Assembly: GCA_002812745.2 (NCBI GenBank) | Contig: NCSJ02000446.1 | Coordinates: 1 to 30,829, forward strand | Source: Scytalidium lignicola | Lineage: Eukaryota; Ascomycota; Leotiomycetes | Length of the DNA: 30,829 nucleotides | Reading direction: 5' to 3' | Shown here: positions 20,823 to 30,734 of the stretch, piece by piece | Layout of the letters: every line of letters starts with the position of its first letter | Numbering within the stretch: the first letter of the stretch is position 1 | The notes under the pieces: generated by a model | Databases searched by the model: none | What the model was told of the DNA's origin: nothing | What the model saw: the letters and a program-made list of their open reading frames with translations, nothing else | Program-made: the position numbers and the translations under genes

Positions 20823-22371
20823 CTCGCCTGTATGAGATCTCTTAAATCTCATTGTGGCAAATTTGTCTGTTTGACATATGCAGGGTCTGCTGTGACGTTG
20901 TGTGCCCCGACCCGGTCTGGACAGAGGCTCGCCGTAGGTTAATTGATAACAACATCCTCCTGACTTGTAAACATGGTTGCCTATGGATAAGCTTACCGAC
21001 GCAGTTACATACCGTTTTGTTCCAAGATCTCGATTTCGGGTCTCTGACTAAGAGGGTTGCATGCTGCATAGTTCCCGCTGCTATCGGCAACGGCTTCCCC
21101 ATCACTGCAGTCAGCACTTTTGTAAGCAAGTAATCCAAGGATTGAACACGTAAGATGCTTAAGGCCCGTTTGGCAACTATATGGCAGCTCCATATTCCCC
21201 ACTCCATATTGATTACGTACGAAAATATTGCCAAACACCCTCCATATTCTCCACTATATTTAACTGTATTCGCGATCCCTGAAAAGAGAATCTGGAGGCT
21301 ATATGGAGCTAATCTTAAAGTAGAAAGTAAAGAATATGAAATTGAATATGAAGCGACTATATGCGTCGATTACGTGGGCATATGGGGTGGGGAATATGGA
21401 GCTGCCATGTTGTTGCCAAACGGACCCTTATCCACCCACACTACACAATCCCGGCTAGCTGTAACTATCTAAAATGCTTAGATCTGAGGCTTTTCCGGAA
21501 TAGAACGCTATGCTTCATGCCTCGGCACTTTGCGCATTCCTATTGGTTAGCCGATCAGGCGTTTTTTGAGTTGAATATTTTCATATTGATGCAACGTCGG
21601 ATTAGTATACAGTGGATCAAATCGCGCATACGTGGAATGAAGAGAAGGAACCGGGAGGAATATTTTGTTGGTGGGATTATTTTGCTCGTTTTTTTTTTCA
21701 CTACGAGTACCTTCGTATTATGTGCTTGCAGATTTTTTTTCCCCTTCGCGTTGTAGCGGCGTATTGCCACCCCACCTTTTCTAACTCCCTATTCCCTAAT
21801 AGTGGAATAGAAGAAAGGTAACCAATTAGCAAAATATAATTACTAAATAATGTCACGCAAAAATATACACAAATTGAATAGAATAAAAATTGTAATATCA
21901 AATTTATTAGAGTGAGATATATTATTTACAAAATATTTTAGCTGTCTTTAAATTTTAAGTTGTAGGCTAGATAACTCTAATTCAGTGCAAGTTATGTTGA
22001 ATTAATCAAACGATTAATTGAGATTAATACCCATTCTTTTGTAATTAAAGGACTATACAAGTATTAATTCCGCGCGAATATTGTAAAGATTTAAAAATGT
22101 TGTTGAGTGAATATATTTTTAAAGATAAACTAAATCATGAGCTCCTTGAGAGCTTATGGTCATTACGGGTGAAGATGTTGTGTTAGGAAAGTGCCTTTAA
22201 ACCGCTGGGATGGAAGAGCTGTAAGTATGTAAAGACGGGATAAAGATCGGAACTAAAAAAAAACTATATTATTTAAAAAGAACAAGNAAAAAAAAGTCTA
22301 AGCTAATTCTATAAGACGCGGTAGTAATAGAAATTTTAAGAAAAATAAGGTGTTATTAAATGTATACAAGA
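20823..22371. other. Intergenic region without a convincing gene
   Basis: Open frames at about 20852-21133 and 21480-21750 show no recognisable domain and overlap repeats. The region holds a Harbinger-like MITE (21162-21427) and, from about 21800, strongly AT-rich sequence typical of RIP-affected relics. An N (22287) precedes an A run. Confidence 0.55.
21162..21427. mobile_element. MITE, PIF/Harbinger (Tourist)-like, 266 bp
   Basis: The left terminus AGGCCCGTTTGGCAAC pairs with the inverted right terminus GGGTCCGTTTGGCAAC. Both arms continue with ATGGCAGCTCCATATTCCCC. The element is flanked by TTA on both sides (21159-21161 and 21428-21430), the 3-bp duplication typical of PIF/Harbinger elements. 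No coding capacity. Confidence 0.8.
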
Positions 22372-23842
22372 CTAGAAGCAAAAGATCTGATCCGTCATCT
22401 TTGGAACGGCTCCAGGAGCTTCGAATCCCATACCCACCAGAGCCTTCTTTGATGCGTTTACCATCCCAGGAGGCCCGCAAAGCATGACTTTAGTATCTTT
22501 AGACGGACTGGGCAACTTCGCAGCCATTACGCCTGCGGTGACGAATCCTTTACCGTAGTCCCATTTCTGAGGAGGGTGATCCAGCATGTACCAGAGTTTG
22601 AAATATTTTGAGTAGTTGCGAGCGAATCTCTCGAGTTCGTCACGGAGAAGAATATCTCCTTCTGAGCGGTTAGCATAGATGAGGCTCACCTCCGTCGTAT
22701 CGGTCTCATCTTCGCAAATGGCGCGGATGAGTTGGTACATTGGGGTAATTCCAGTCCCACCTGCTATCATCCCAATCTTTTTGCAGAGGCCCTTGTGGTA
22801 TCTCATTGCACCCTTCGGACCTCGAAATTCGACCCTGTCACCTAGCTTTAGATTCGCAAGATACTGTCCTGTGAGCAGTCCATCAGGATAACACTTGATA
22901 ACCAGCTCTAATCGACCTCGATCTATATTGTTAGATGTTGGGGTGTATGACCGGGACACAGCTGCTCCATTGACCATTGCTTTGATGGCTACGTGTTGGC
23001 CGATAGGAATACCAATGACATCTCGAGGACTAGGAAGCTGGAAAACGAATCGGTAGACGTTTGGTGATAACTGATCTTTCTTGACTAGAGGAAGGCTTTT
23101 GTATTCTTTCGGTTCAAGGAAGCCTCTAGCAAGATGTGGATTAGGTTTTGTAACTTTGCGAATTTTCTTGTGTGAGGGATATTGCTCGAAGCCTGATTTG
23201 ATCTGCACCATCTTGGACAACTTTACCCCTATTGTACTACCAATAGAGGCACAGAAAATACTTGCCACAAGGAACCCACTGGAGAAGCTCACACCCGAGA
23301 AGCTTCCTTGCTGTATCCGAACGTCCAATATCCCATGTGAAAGCTGCTTAGGGATTATTGTCAATGCTTGGTAAATATTTTGGTAATTTCGTGAGCCGAG
23401 GTAGAGAGATAAAGCAACAGCGATAGACCCAGCAGTTACAGAAACTGTATGAGTTACAGATTCCGATGTCTTGATTGGTTTAGCTGCTTCGAGTTTCGGC
23501 TGAATCAATCGAACAGCATTTGCGCGAGTAGACTTCTGGGCATCTGAAGCTATGCCAACTAGGTATCCCTCCAAGACTTCATTCGCATCTTCGGAATGTC
23601 CAGCATCTTCATATGCTGCGGTTGCATCTGTTCCAGCGACCTCAAGTAGGACATCTTGTCCACCAGGATGGTCTCGCACATACTTGGTAACGTCGTATAC
23701 TGCGATATATAGTTAGNAAAAAAATAAGATAATTTAACGTTGATGTAAAGCAGATACCTTTTCCGTGAATAATAACCCACAAGTTATCTCTATCTTTGTG
23801 AGCTGCAACGTCATTTACCGTGTACTGTGGTAACGCCGACAT
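22372..23842 (-). CDS. Cytochrome b5 - NADH-cytochrome b5 reductase fusion protein
   Basis: Single-chain electron-transfer protein of 470 aa; exons 23842-23758 and 23699-22372 (58-nt GT-AG intron that contains the N at 23717). Residues 1-~80 are a cytochrome b5 domain with heme ligands His39 (HPGG, 39-42) and His63 (DAGHS). Two hydrophobic segments (~111-130 and ~166-190) should anchor it in a membrane, probably the ER. The C-terminal half is a cytochrome b5 reductase: FAD motif RSYTPTS (278-284), NADH motif GGTGITP (342-348), CGPPGM (436-441), and the family-typical terminal DQIFCF. It should pass electrons from NADH via FAD to the b5 heme. The neighbouring, divergently transcribed P450 (24309) is the obvious acceptor, sharing a 466-bp promoter. 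The start at 23842 gives a normal b5 N-terminus. Confidence 0.93.
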
Positions 23843-24308
23843 TTTGCACTTCTCTAACTGCTAAAGAGTTCAAGACAGAGCCGTTAATTAAAAGAGTCTT
23901 ATAACTTAGAGAATAACTTTTTAACTTTCATATGCCCAAAGAACTCGAATGAGCAAGCTGTTCTTGATATATTCAAAGGGAGATCCTAAATGTACCTGTA
24001 CAGACCGAGGAAGGCATTATGTCGGGGACCCCGAACCAGGACCAATCGGAATGTGAGTTTTACCGACAGCTCCTGCCGTGCTTCTTGTCATGCATGTGGG
24101 TACGTAAGGTAGGTGCATGCGTTAATAACGTCCGCCGTCCCGTGGCCTCGGCATTCACTACTCGGGATGACGTCTGTGAAGATAACAGAATCGGTATACT
24201 GTTATGTGTCATTATACTCTATTAAAAGTATAGACGTATATATATAGAGACATATTTCAGAAGCCTCGATAATCTCAATCATCAAAACCTTAAAGTTAGC
24301 AATGCACC
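23843..24308. promoter_or_regulatory. Bidirectional promoter, b5-reductase / P450
   Basis: This 466-bp gap separates the divergent start codons. It contains a perfect interrupted palindrome TCGGGG-A-CCCCGA at 24022-24034, which embeds CGG-N5-CCG. It also contains CCGAGG at 24005-24010 and CCTCGG at 24146-24151, the FarA/CTF1-type core in opposite orientations. A TATA-rich stretch (ATATATATAG) is at about 24238-24247, 5' of the P450. These features suggest co-regulation of both genes by a zinc-cluster protein, possibly the factor at 15442. Binding itself is inference. Confidence 0.5.
24022..24034. promoter_or_regulatory. Palindromic candidate operator, CGG-N5-CCG
   Basis: TCGGGGACCCCGA is a perfect 6+1+6 inverted repeat near the middle of the divergent promoter. 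It is the best single candidate for a dimeric Zn(II)2Cys6 site in the window. Confidence 0.45.
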
Positions 24309-24358
24309 ATGCCCTCACAGCAGTTTCACCTTCTTGGCGAGCCACTCTCGACCACTAA
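24302..24358 (+). other. Overlapping upstream ORF at the P450 start
   Basis: An ATG 7 nt upstream of the chosen P450 start opens an 18-codon frame in another register, ending at TAA 24356-24358. The downstream ATG has the better context (CACCATGCC). If the mRNA includes 24302, this frame could reduce P450 translation. Confidence 0.4.
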
Positions 24359-26084
24359 AGACATCGATGTCTTGACTTCAAATATCGACGAGTTCAAAAA
24401 TGTTATTGCTTCCCATTTTGCAATTGTTGAGCCAAGCGGTTAGCTAGTACTTTCTCTCTTCATAGACTTATCTAACAATAATATAGGTATTGGCTTTCAG
24501 GCCCAGGGCGACCCTCTTACAGATGTTTCGGACATAACAAGCGCCACCGGCCCAGTAGCAATCACAATTGACGGACATGCTATTCGATCACCTTTAGGCC
24601 CGGATCCTTTGCCATACGTTGGGAATTTTTTCGAGGTCTACCCTGATCACCTTGGAAACCACCAGCGGCTTTTTGAGAAATTCGGGCCCATTATCAAAAC
24701 AAACACCATGGGTCGCGTCACATACCAGACCAATGACCCGCAACTTTCCGCCATAGCATTCACTGAGTCTGATTTTTTTACGAAGAAGATTAACAAAGCA
24801 CATCCTCTTTACGCTCTGAAGACCCCAGAAGCGGGTGTCTTTCTAGGTGATACCGACACACCTGAATGGAGAGCAGCGCATAAATTTCTACCTCCAGCCC
24901 TTGGTCCAAAGGCAGTCCGACACTACGCCCCTATGATGCAGAAAACTGTTGAAGATGCTTTTAAAGTCTTTGATGAGTTTGATGAGAATGACGAAGCATT
25001 CAATGTGTATCAGTACATGTTGAAGCTTGGGTCGCAAGCAGTTGGCAAACTCACCCTTGGCTTGGATTTTCAACATTTTACGTCACCCGACGCACCCCTT
25101 CACGAGATGGTCCATTTAATTGCTGAGTTGCTCTCACTAAATAAAAAAGTTACTTCAAAGGGGGATTGGTATGGTAGATTACCTTTCGGTGATCCTGCAC
25201 GACTTAAATTGGTGAAAACTCGCATCGAACAACTCGTAGGCATGGCTATCAAAGATGCTGCCAAAGGTGGAACCGAGGACCTACCGCTGCAAGATGCTGC
25301 CTTGAAGGCATCAAACATGGTTGGTAAGTAGCCACACATAATTTGTCTCGAACAGAATGACTTATTGGACACAGATTACGCCATCCGTGCTACGGACAAT
25401 AAAGGCGAAAAGTTACCCGAATCGAGTATTTTCTGGGCACTTGTGGTTGCCACTGGTGCCGGTTTCACAACTACCAGTTCTTTACTCTCGTGGCTTATTT
25501 ACGGTCTTGTAACATATGAAGGGATGCAAGAGAGACTCCTCCAAGAACTAGTTGACAATGATTTCGATGAAAATACCCAAGTTACGGCAGATGTCACAGA
25601 GCGTCTAACATTTCTGGATAAATACATCAAAGAGATGCAACGCCGTCATAATCCTTCTTTCCAACCAGGTAGGACGGCCAAGGTTGACCTTATATTGCCA
25701 GGAGGCTATAAGTTACCCAAGGATGCTGTTGTGATACCCGCGCTACACCATATCCATAACAATCCTGATCTCTGGGACAACCCTACCCAGTTTAATCCAG
25801 ATCGATGGGATACAGACAGAGTAAAACAGAGACACAAGGCGGCTTACATTCCGTTCGCTATGGGCTCTCGGATGTGTATTGGATTCAATTTTGCTTTGCA
25901 GGAGATTAAAGTCTTCCTTCCCAAATTGATTTACCGTTACAAATTCGTACGAGAAGGCGATGAACCTATCGAGTACGATCCTATGTTCCAGCTGATTAGA
26001 CCAAACAACTTATATGTGCGTGCTGAAAGGAGAGTTAAGTGGCCGCCAAAGACTGAGAAGATTACACCAAATGCTTCTCTCTGA
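24309..26084 (+). CDS. Cytochrome P450 monooxygenase
   Basis: Heme-thiolate monooxygenase of 558 aa. Exons 24309-24438, 24487-25323 and 25375-26084 (introns 48 and 51 nt; the first has branch point CTAAC). Landmarks: proline-rich entry PLGPDPLPYVGN (79-90), I-helix ATGAGFTTTSS (348-358), K-helix EMQR (409-412), PERF-type FNPDRW (462-467), and heme loop FAMGSRMCIG (483-492) with axial Cys490. Oddities: the I-helix has Thr354 where most P450s have the acid of A-G-x-D/E-T-T. The ~80 residues before the proline-rich motif contain no hydrophobic anchor, unlike the usual ER-bound fungal P450, so the enzyme may be soluble or only peripherally bound. Its likely partner is the divergent b5-reductase fusion. 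I cannot assign a CYP family or substrate. Without intron 1 the frame stops at once (GGT-TAG), which supports that intron. Confidence 0.92.
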
Positions 26085-26913
26085 ATCCTTGATGAAGTCT
26101 TTACTTCCAACAACATGTATTGATATAGACAAACAACGCTTGTTGTTTGTTATTATTATAGGCGCAGTTCACGTTTTAGATATATAGAATACTGTTTTTT
26201 CNTTTTATATTCTTTTTGAATTTTTAGGATGAAGTAATATTAAGTAGTTGAACATATTTCATAAACATATATATTCTGTTATGTGTTTGCTGATTTCATA
26301 ATGGAAACCACGTGTGTGATAAAGTGTTACATAACAACAGAACTTGATCTTAAGTTGATTCTCCAATTAACAGTGTCATAGGCTGAAAATTATATTCCCA
26401 AACTCGCTAAGTTTTCCTCAATGTATCAATATGCGTCTCTAGAAGAGCTTTATCGGCTATCATTGCACCATTCATATACAACAGGACATTGTTATTATTA
26501 TTATCAGACAAATATCTCACTCCACGTCTTCGAAGGATTTGGCTTATAACCCACATACAAATCCTCTGGGAAGAACGTAGTCCTTGACTCCGTGACAAAT
26601 ATACTTATATTTCAACAAGTCTAGCAATGAGTTGAATCATACGAAATATGTCAATACTATTGGAGCGTAAAGTTTATGGGGTCTGGGTAATACCTATAGG
26701 AGAATTTATATTGTAGTCTTAGATCAGAGATCGATTACCTTATAGCGTGTTGTTCACAGTATGATCTCGAATGCTTCTTTATCTAGCTCAATTGACTCTT
26801 AATACATATCCGTCTTTATTCTAAGCTAACTCGATAAGTACTGTTTAGATAGATTAATTGGTTATACAATAGTAAAATTTATGTCTCTTAATCTATATAA
26901 ACATTTATATACA
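26085..26913. other. Intergenic region without a gene
   Basis: AT-rich 3' flank of the P450 and of the pseudogene. A short ATT/TTA run occurs near 26492-26505. N at 26202 precedes a T run. No gene, RNA or transposon end recognised. Confidence 0.55.
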
Positions 26914-28242
26914 TTACCGCACAGTTTCTAATCCATTTACACCAACTGGTCTTTCACCCAGCGTTGTAATTCTGAAACCATGTCTTAATCCACTCTCTGA
27001 GTTGTGGATATCATAATCGGAGATAGCAGTGTGAGCTGTGACCCGGTTATCCTATAGTAAAACCGTTTGATCGTCCTACTTCACACGAACCTGCAGGTCC
27101 TGACCTTCACGAATATGCTATCGAAGAGTTAGAAGAATACAGGAATATCGTATTTGATACGAAATAGTAAGCTGTACTTTGAAAAGCAATTGAAGGATCA
27201 CATCAGACTCCTCGTCCTTGAGACCAATGATGCGTTTTGTGAATCCTGAGTTAACAAAGAAGGCCTTTTGTCTAGCCTAAAACGAAATTTTGAAGTTAGA
27301 AACCATAATATAAAGGGGGAGATAGATTAGTCTTACCGAGTGGATTTGCACAATGGGATGATGTGATACAACTGGTTCCCTTTGCACGTGCTTACCATCC
27401 CTTCTTGCTCCCTCAGCTTGTAGATACGGTACTCTGCTCAGAATCCCCCCAGAAGTTGCTTGATAAACTCAGAGAGTCTCTCATACACAGCTACTTATAA
27501 GACCTATCCTGTGTTACCACCTGTTGAAGGTACAGTCGACAATGTCAAGGTAGTTAATGCAGGAGGTTAATGCTCGTATGATACGTCGGTGTAGTATCTT
27601 GTTGTTGAGAGCTTTGTTGAGCGTTGTTATGCACAGTAAAGGTTGTCTAGGCCAAGGTAGATGTTGTAAAACTCAATGTTGTCTTTGAAATGAGTACTAA
27701 CAGGCTGAAGAAAATTGTCAGCAGGTTTTAATTGAAACTCCTGCTCGTCCAAAGACTTAATGAATGCTTACATGAATGGAAGCTCCAAAATATTGGCCGA
27801 ATGCATTCTGTTTCTCAGGTCCAACATCCTTGAAATCCTGTCCTCTAAATACAACCACGCCACGTTCAGCAATCAGAGGAGCCAGCCCATCTTTCTGCAC
27901 ATCCATAAGCTGTGAAAACTGCAAGCCCTTGATTTCAGTACCGATGCGAGGGGTCAGCTGTGTGATAACCACATTTGGGTCGTTGGTTTAAGTAAGTGTG
28001 GTTTGGATTTGTCTGTGAATGTATCACGGTCTATAAATTCAAAGGCTCCGTAGGTGGATAGGTTGTAACATTGTCGTAAACTGGGAGATAGGCAGCATAT
28101 TTGTACTTTGCCCGAGTTAGCTTTAAGAAACAATTAGAGCGGAATTATAGCGAATGTTTTATACCTGTGAATGCTTCTTGTCATCGAAGGCACGCTCAAC
28201 TTGAACTAGTTCCACAGGCTCCTAAACTGCAGATGGAGCCAT
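26914..28242 (-). pseudogene. TauD/TfdA-type Fe(II)/2-oxoglutarate dioxygenase pseudogene (RIP-inactivated)
   Basis: Reverse-strand pieces in order cover a whole TauD-family protein. The start at 28242 (MAPSAV) meets TAG at codon 7. Then come YAAYLPVYDNVTTYPPTEPF; QLTPRIGTEIKGLQFSQL; LIAERGVVVFRGQDF; a core reading YYTDVSYEH-stop-PPALTT, where the first iron ligand His of HTD is Tyr; STGGNTG-stop-VL-stop-VAVYERL; VSHHPIVQIHS; FVNSGFTKRIIGLKDEESD; VRVK-stop-DDQTVLL-stop-DN; RVTAHTA (second His kept); and RHGFRIT (2-oxoglutarate Arg kept), ending at TAA 26914-26916. Stops replace expected Gln or Trp, all explainable by C-to-T or G-to-A. At least one frame change occurs near 27975. Intact relatives act on sulfonates, alpha-ketoacid-linked substrates or metabolites. 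Confidence 0.88.
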
Positions 28243-28252
28243 GATTGATTAT

Positions 28253-28736
28253 GGGTGGAGCTAAATCGAAAACCACCTCTAGCTAAATCGACAACCGCCG
28301 CCGATAACGGCCTTTGCTTCAGGCGCTGTACCTATAATTACAGCATCATTTAGGCTGCTGATACCCTATAAAGCCTTATAATTACAACGCCTTTCAGCGC
28401 CTTTCAAGAATAACACTTACTATAACGTTCTAAACTAATTTATTCTTAAATAACTTAAACTTTTAACAAACCTCTTATTTAATTTTAATTAACTTCTAAT
28501 TAACTTCTAATTAGCTATTAACTATTATAATTACTTGTTATTATGCTTTAAAATAAATGAAATTTACTATACTTATACTTAACTAAAATTCTGGGTTATA
28601 AGCCTGAAAGTATGCGAAATATAATTGCACTTACACCAATTATAGGCTGTGCTGCCTGAGATTTTGAGCTGCTATAGGCCGTTATCGGCGATAGTTGTCG
28701 ATTTAGCTAGAGGTGGTTGTCGATTTAGCCGCACCC
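28253..28736. mobile_element. MULE-type MITE, 484 bp, in the TauD pseudogene 5' flank
   Basis: TIRs of ~60 bp start GGGTG(GA/CG)GCTAAATCGA and contain a second GCTAAATCGACAAC about 27 bp inward, ending in CCGATAACGGCC. Exact 8-bp flanking duplication TTGATTAT (28245-28252 and 28737-28744). The AT-rich interior has no gene. The left duplication begins 2 bp upstream of the pseudogene's ATG (28242), so the insertion separated the gene from its promoter. By my count it is the same length as the MITE at 12165-12648. Confidence 0.88.
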
Positions 28737-29405
28737 TTGATTATATTGATATCAATATTTGCTTGCAGAGGTTGGAGTTTTTGTGTGAGAATACAAGAAC
28801 GAAGAGAGATCCATGATCAAAGGTAAAACAAGAGGAATATATAATACGACGTCTCTTTTGCAGAATGACGCAAACAATGCTGTGTTCTGACGAATTGACA
28901 ACGAAGCTGGGATGTTGAGCTCAGCAGCCCTATGAGATGTGATGGCTGATATTGCGAAACGGAATTGCAGCATCTCCCCTCTACCCCTCATACAGCCGGA
29001 ATCAAACGAGAGCTTCTACACCAGCTCCAGCCTGCTGGTTGATCACAGTCGGCTTACAGCCACCGGATTTCGTAACCAGCGCACCCCACACAGCAACTAC
29101 CAATAATCACCGTAGTGTTTGGCAAGGCGGGATGCTTCATTCGATGCCGCGGTAGGCCAGTTGTATGCGACTCATCCGGACAGGTAATCCATGCTTACTT
29201 GATGTTGTAAGTGTTGTTTCATATACTCCTGTGCGGCTCGTTATTAGCTTTCCAACTCTTGGTTATCGTGAGCAGTTGTACCCAAAAGTTGCACATTTGT
29301 TGTCTTGGCGTTGTACTGGTCTGTGCATACTGGTCTGTGCTGACCAGTTATCTACCAGTTATTAATCAGTTAATAACTGGTTACAAGTATTTTATAATTA
29401 TAATT
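28737..29405. other. Former TauD promoter region and unassigned sequence
   Basis: 28745 onward is the original upstream flank of the dioxygenase gene, now displaced by the MITE. The small open frames here lack recognisable domains. TACTGGTCTGTGC(A/T) is tandemly duplicated at 29314-29341, followed by several CAGTTA-type motifs near 29345-29385. Confidence 0.5.
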
Positions 29406-30694
29406 GTCAGTTCACCTGTAACATGTAGTATAGTACACAATCATATGTAATATACTCGTTGTGCTAATCCATGGTTTTTGTACGATTAAAAGTAAAAGAG
29501 CAAAACTGTAAGAGCTTTACTTGCTCTTATTACTTAATCAGGACTAATTTACAGAAGCATGTGAATATTACATGTATATAATCATTATTCTATTAACACT
29601 AAAGTTACTCTAAAAATGACTATACATTATAACTCTTAAAACGTTTAAATTTGTAAAGTTTTCTTAATTGTATATTAATTGCTTATTAAAAATAATTTTA
29701 AATCCTTCTTCTATAAGATTTTCTATTTTATTACTTATATTATCATGTTCTACTTATTTTACTACTTTTAATTACACTTTATTCATATTTAACAATTATT
29801 TTAAAGTATTTGATAATTTACTTTTAATTATAAAATTAACTGAATTTATAATTTCTTTAATCTATTATACTTTAATAATCTAATGTTATTTATAAGTTGT
29901 TTTTCTTATATAATTCTTAATTTGATAAGATAATTGTACAATAATCTTAAATCTGTATATATAACTAATAAAAGGTTAATTTTAAGAATTCTTTTAATAA
30001 TTAACTTAATTATAATTCTTATATTGAATTTATAAGCTATTCTATATAATTTTAAGGTTAAAACATTATGTATAATCTTTTTATACTTGATTAATGTTTA
30101 ATATAATATATTTACATTTTCTTCTTAGTTTATAAGTGTTATAATATAACTAATTTGTAATAATAAATCTTTGTTATTTGTAAATAATATATTTATAAAA
30201 ATTAGTAATTATAATGCNTTTTTTATTAAGTTTAATAAATTGTATTTTCTTAATAACATTTTAAATCTGCTATTATAAACATTTATTTAATAATTTCATG
30301 TTTTCTTTATTAAAGTTAATAACTTAAATAATTATTAATAAATTATGTAATACTTCTAGTTAACAAACTAAAGTTATATATACTTTATATACTTTTTAAG
30401 TGTATTGTATAATATATTACTCTTTGATAATAAAGTTCTAATATATAGGTTTTTTATAAGCTTATAATAATAATTTTTTATTATTATAAGTTGTTAGTTA
30501 ATTGTTAGTAGAATAGTAGTTATGTATACATGATATTTATGTGCTTCTATAAACTAGTCCTGATTAAGTAATAAGAATAAGTAAAGCTTTTACAACTTTG
30601 CTCTTTTATTCTTTAATTATACAAAAACTATAGAATAACATAATAATATATTATGTATATTATATACTATATTACATATTACAAGTAAACTAAT
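29406..30694. mobile_element. AT-rich inverted-repeat element (~1.29 kb), probably a RIP-decayed transposon
   Basis: The left arm (~29406-29579) and the inverted right arm (~30524-30694) align over ~170 bp, for example at ACTTAATCAGGACTA, AAAGAGCAAA and GTTTTTGTA. The right arm differs mainly by C-to-T. The ~940 bp between them are extremely AT-rich with no usable frame. No clear target-site duplication was found, so the class is unknown. Confidence 0.6.
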
Positions 30695-30734
30695 ATTAAT
30701 CAGTTTGTATATACAAATTAGGAGATTATCATTT

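Noticed and set aside
20852..21133. 93-aa open frame between the two MITEs
   Set aside because: No recognisable domain or splice structure, and it ends just before the Harbinger-like MITE.
24019..24225. 68-aa open frame inside the P450/b5-reductase promoter
   Set aside because: No family-like motifs, and it lies within the divergent promoter and covers the palindrome; taken as chance.
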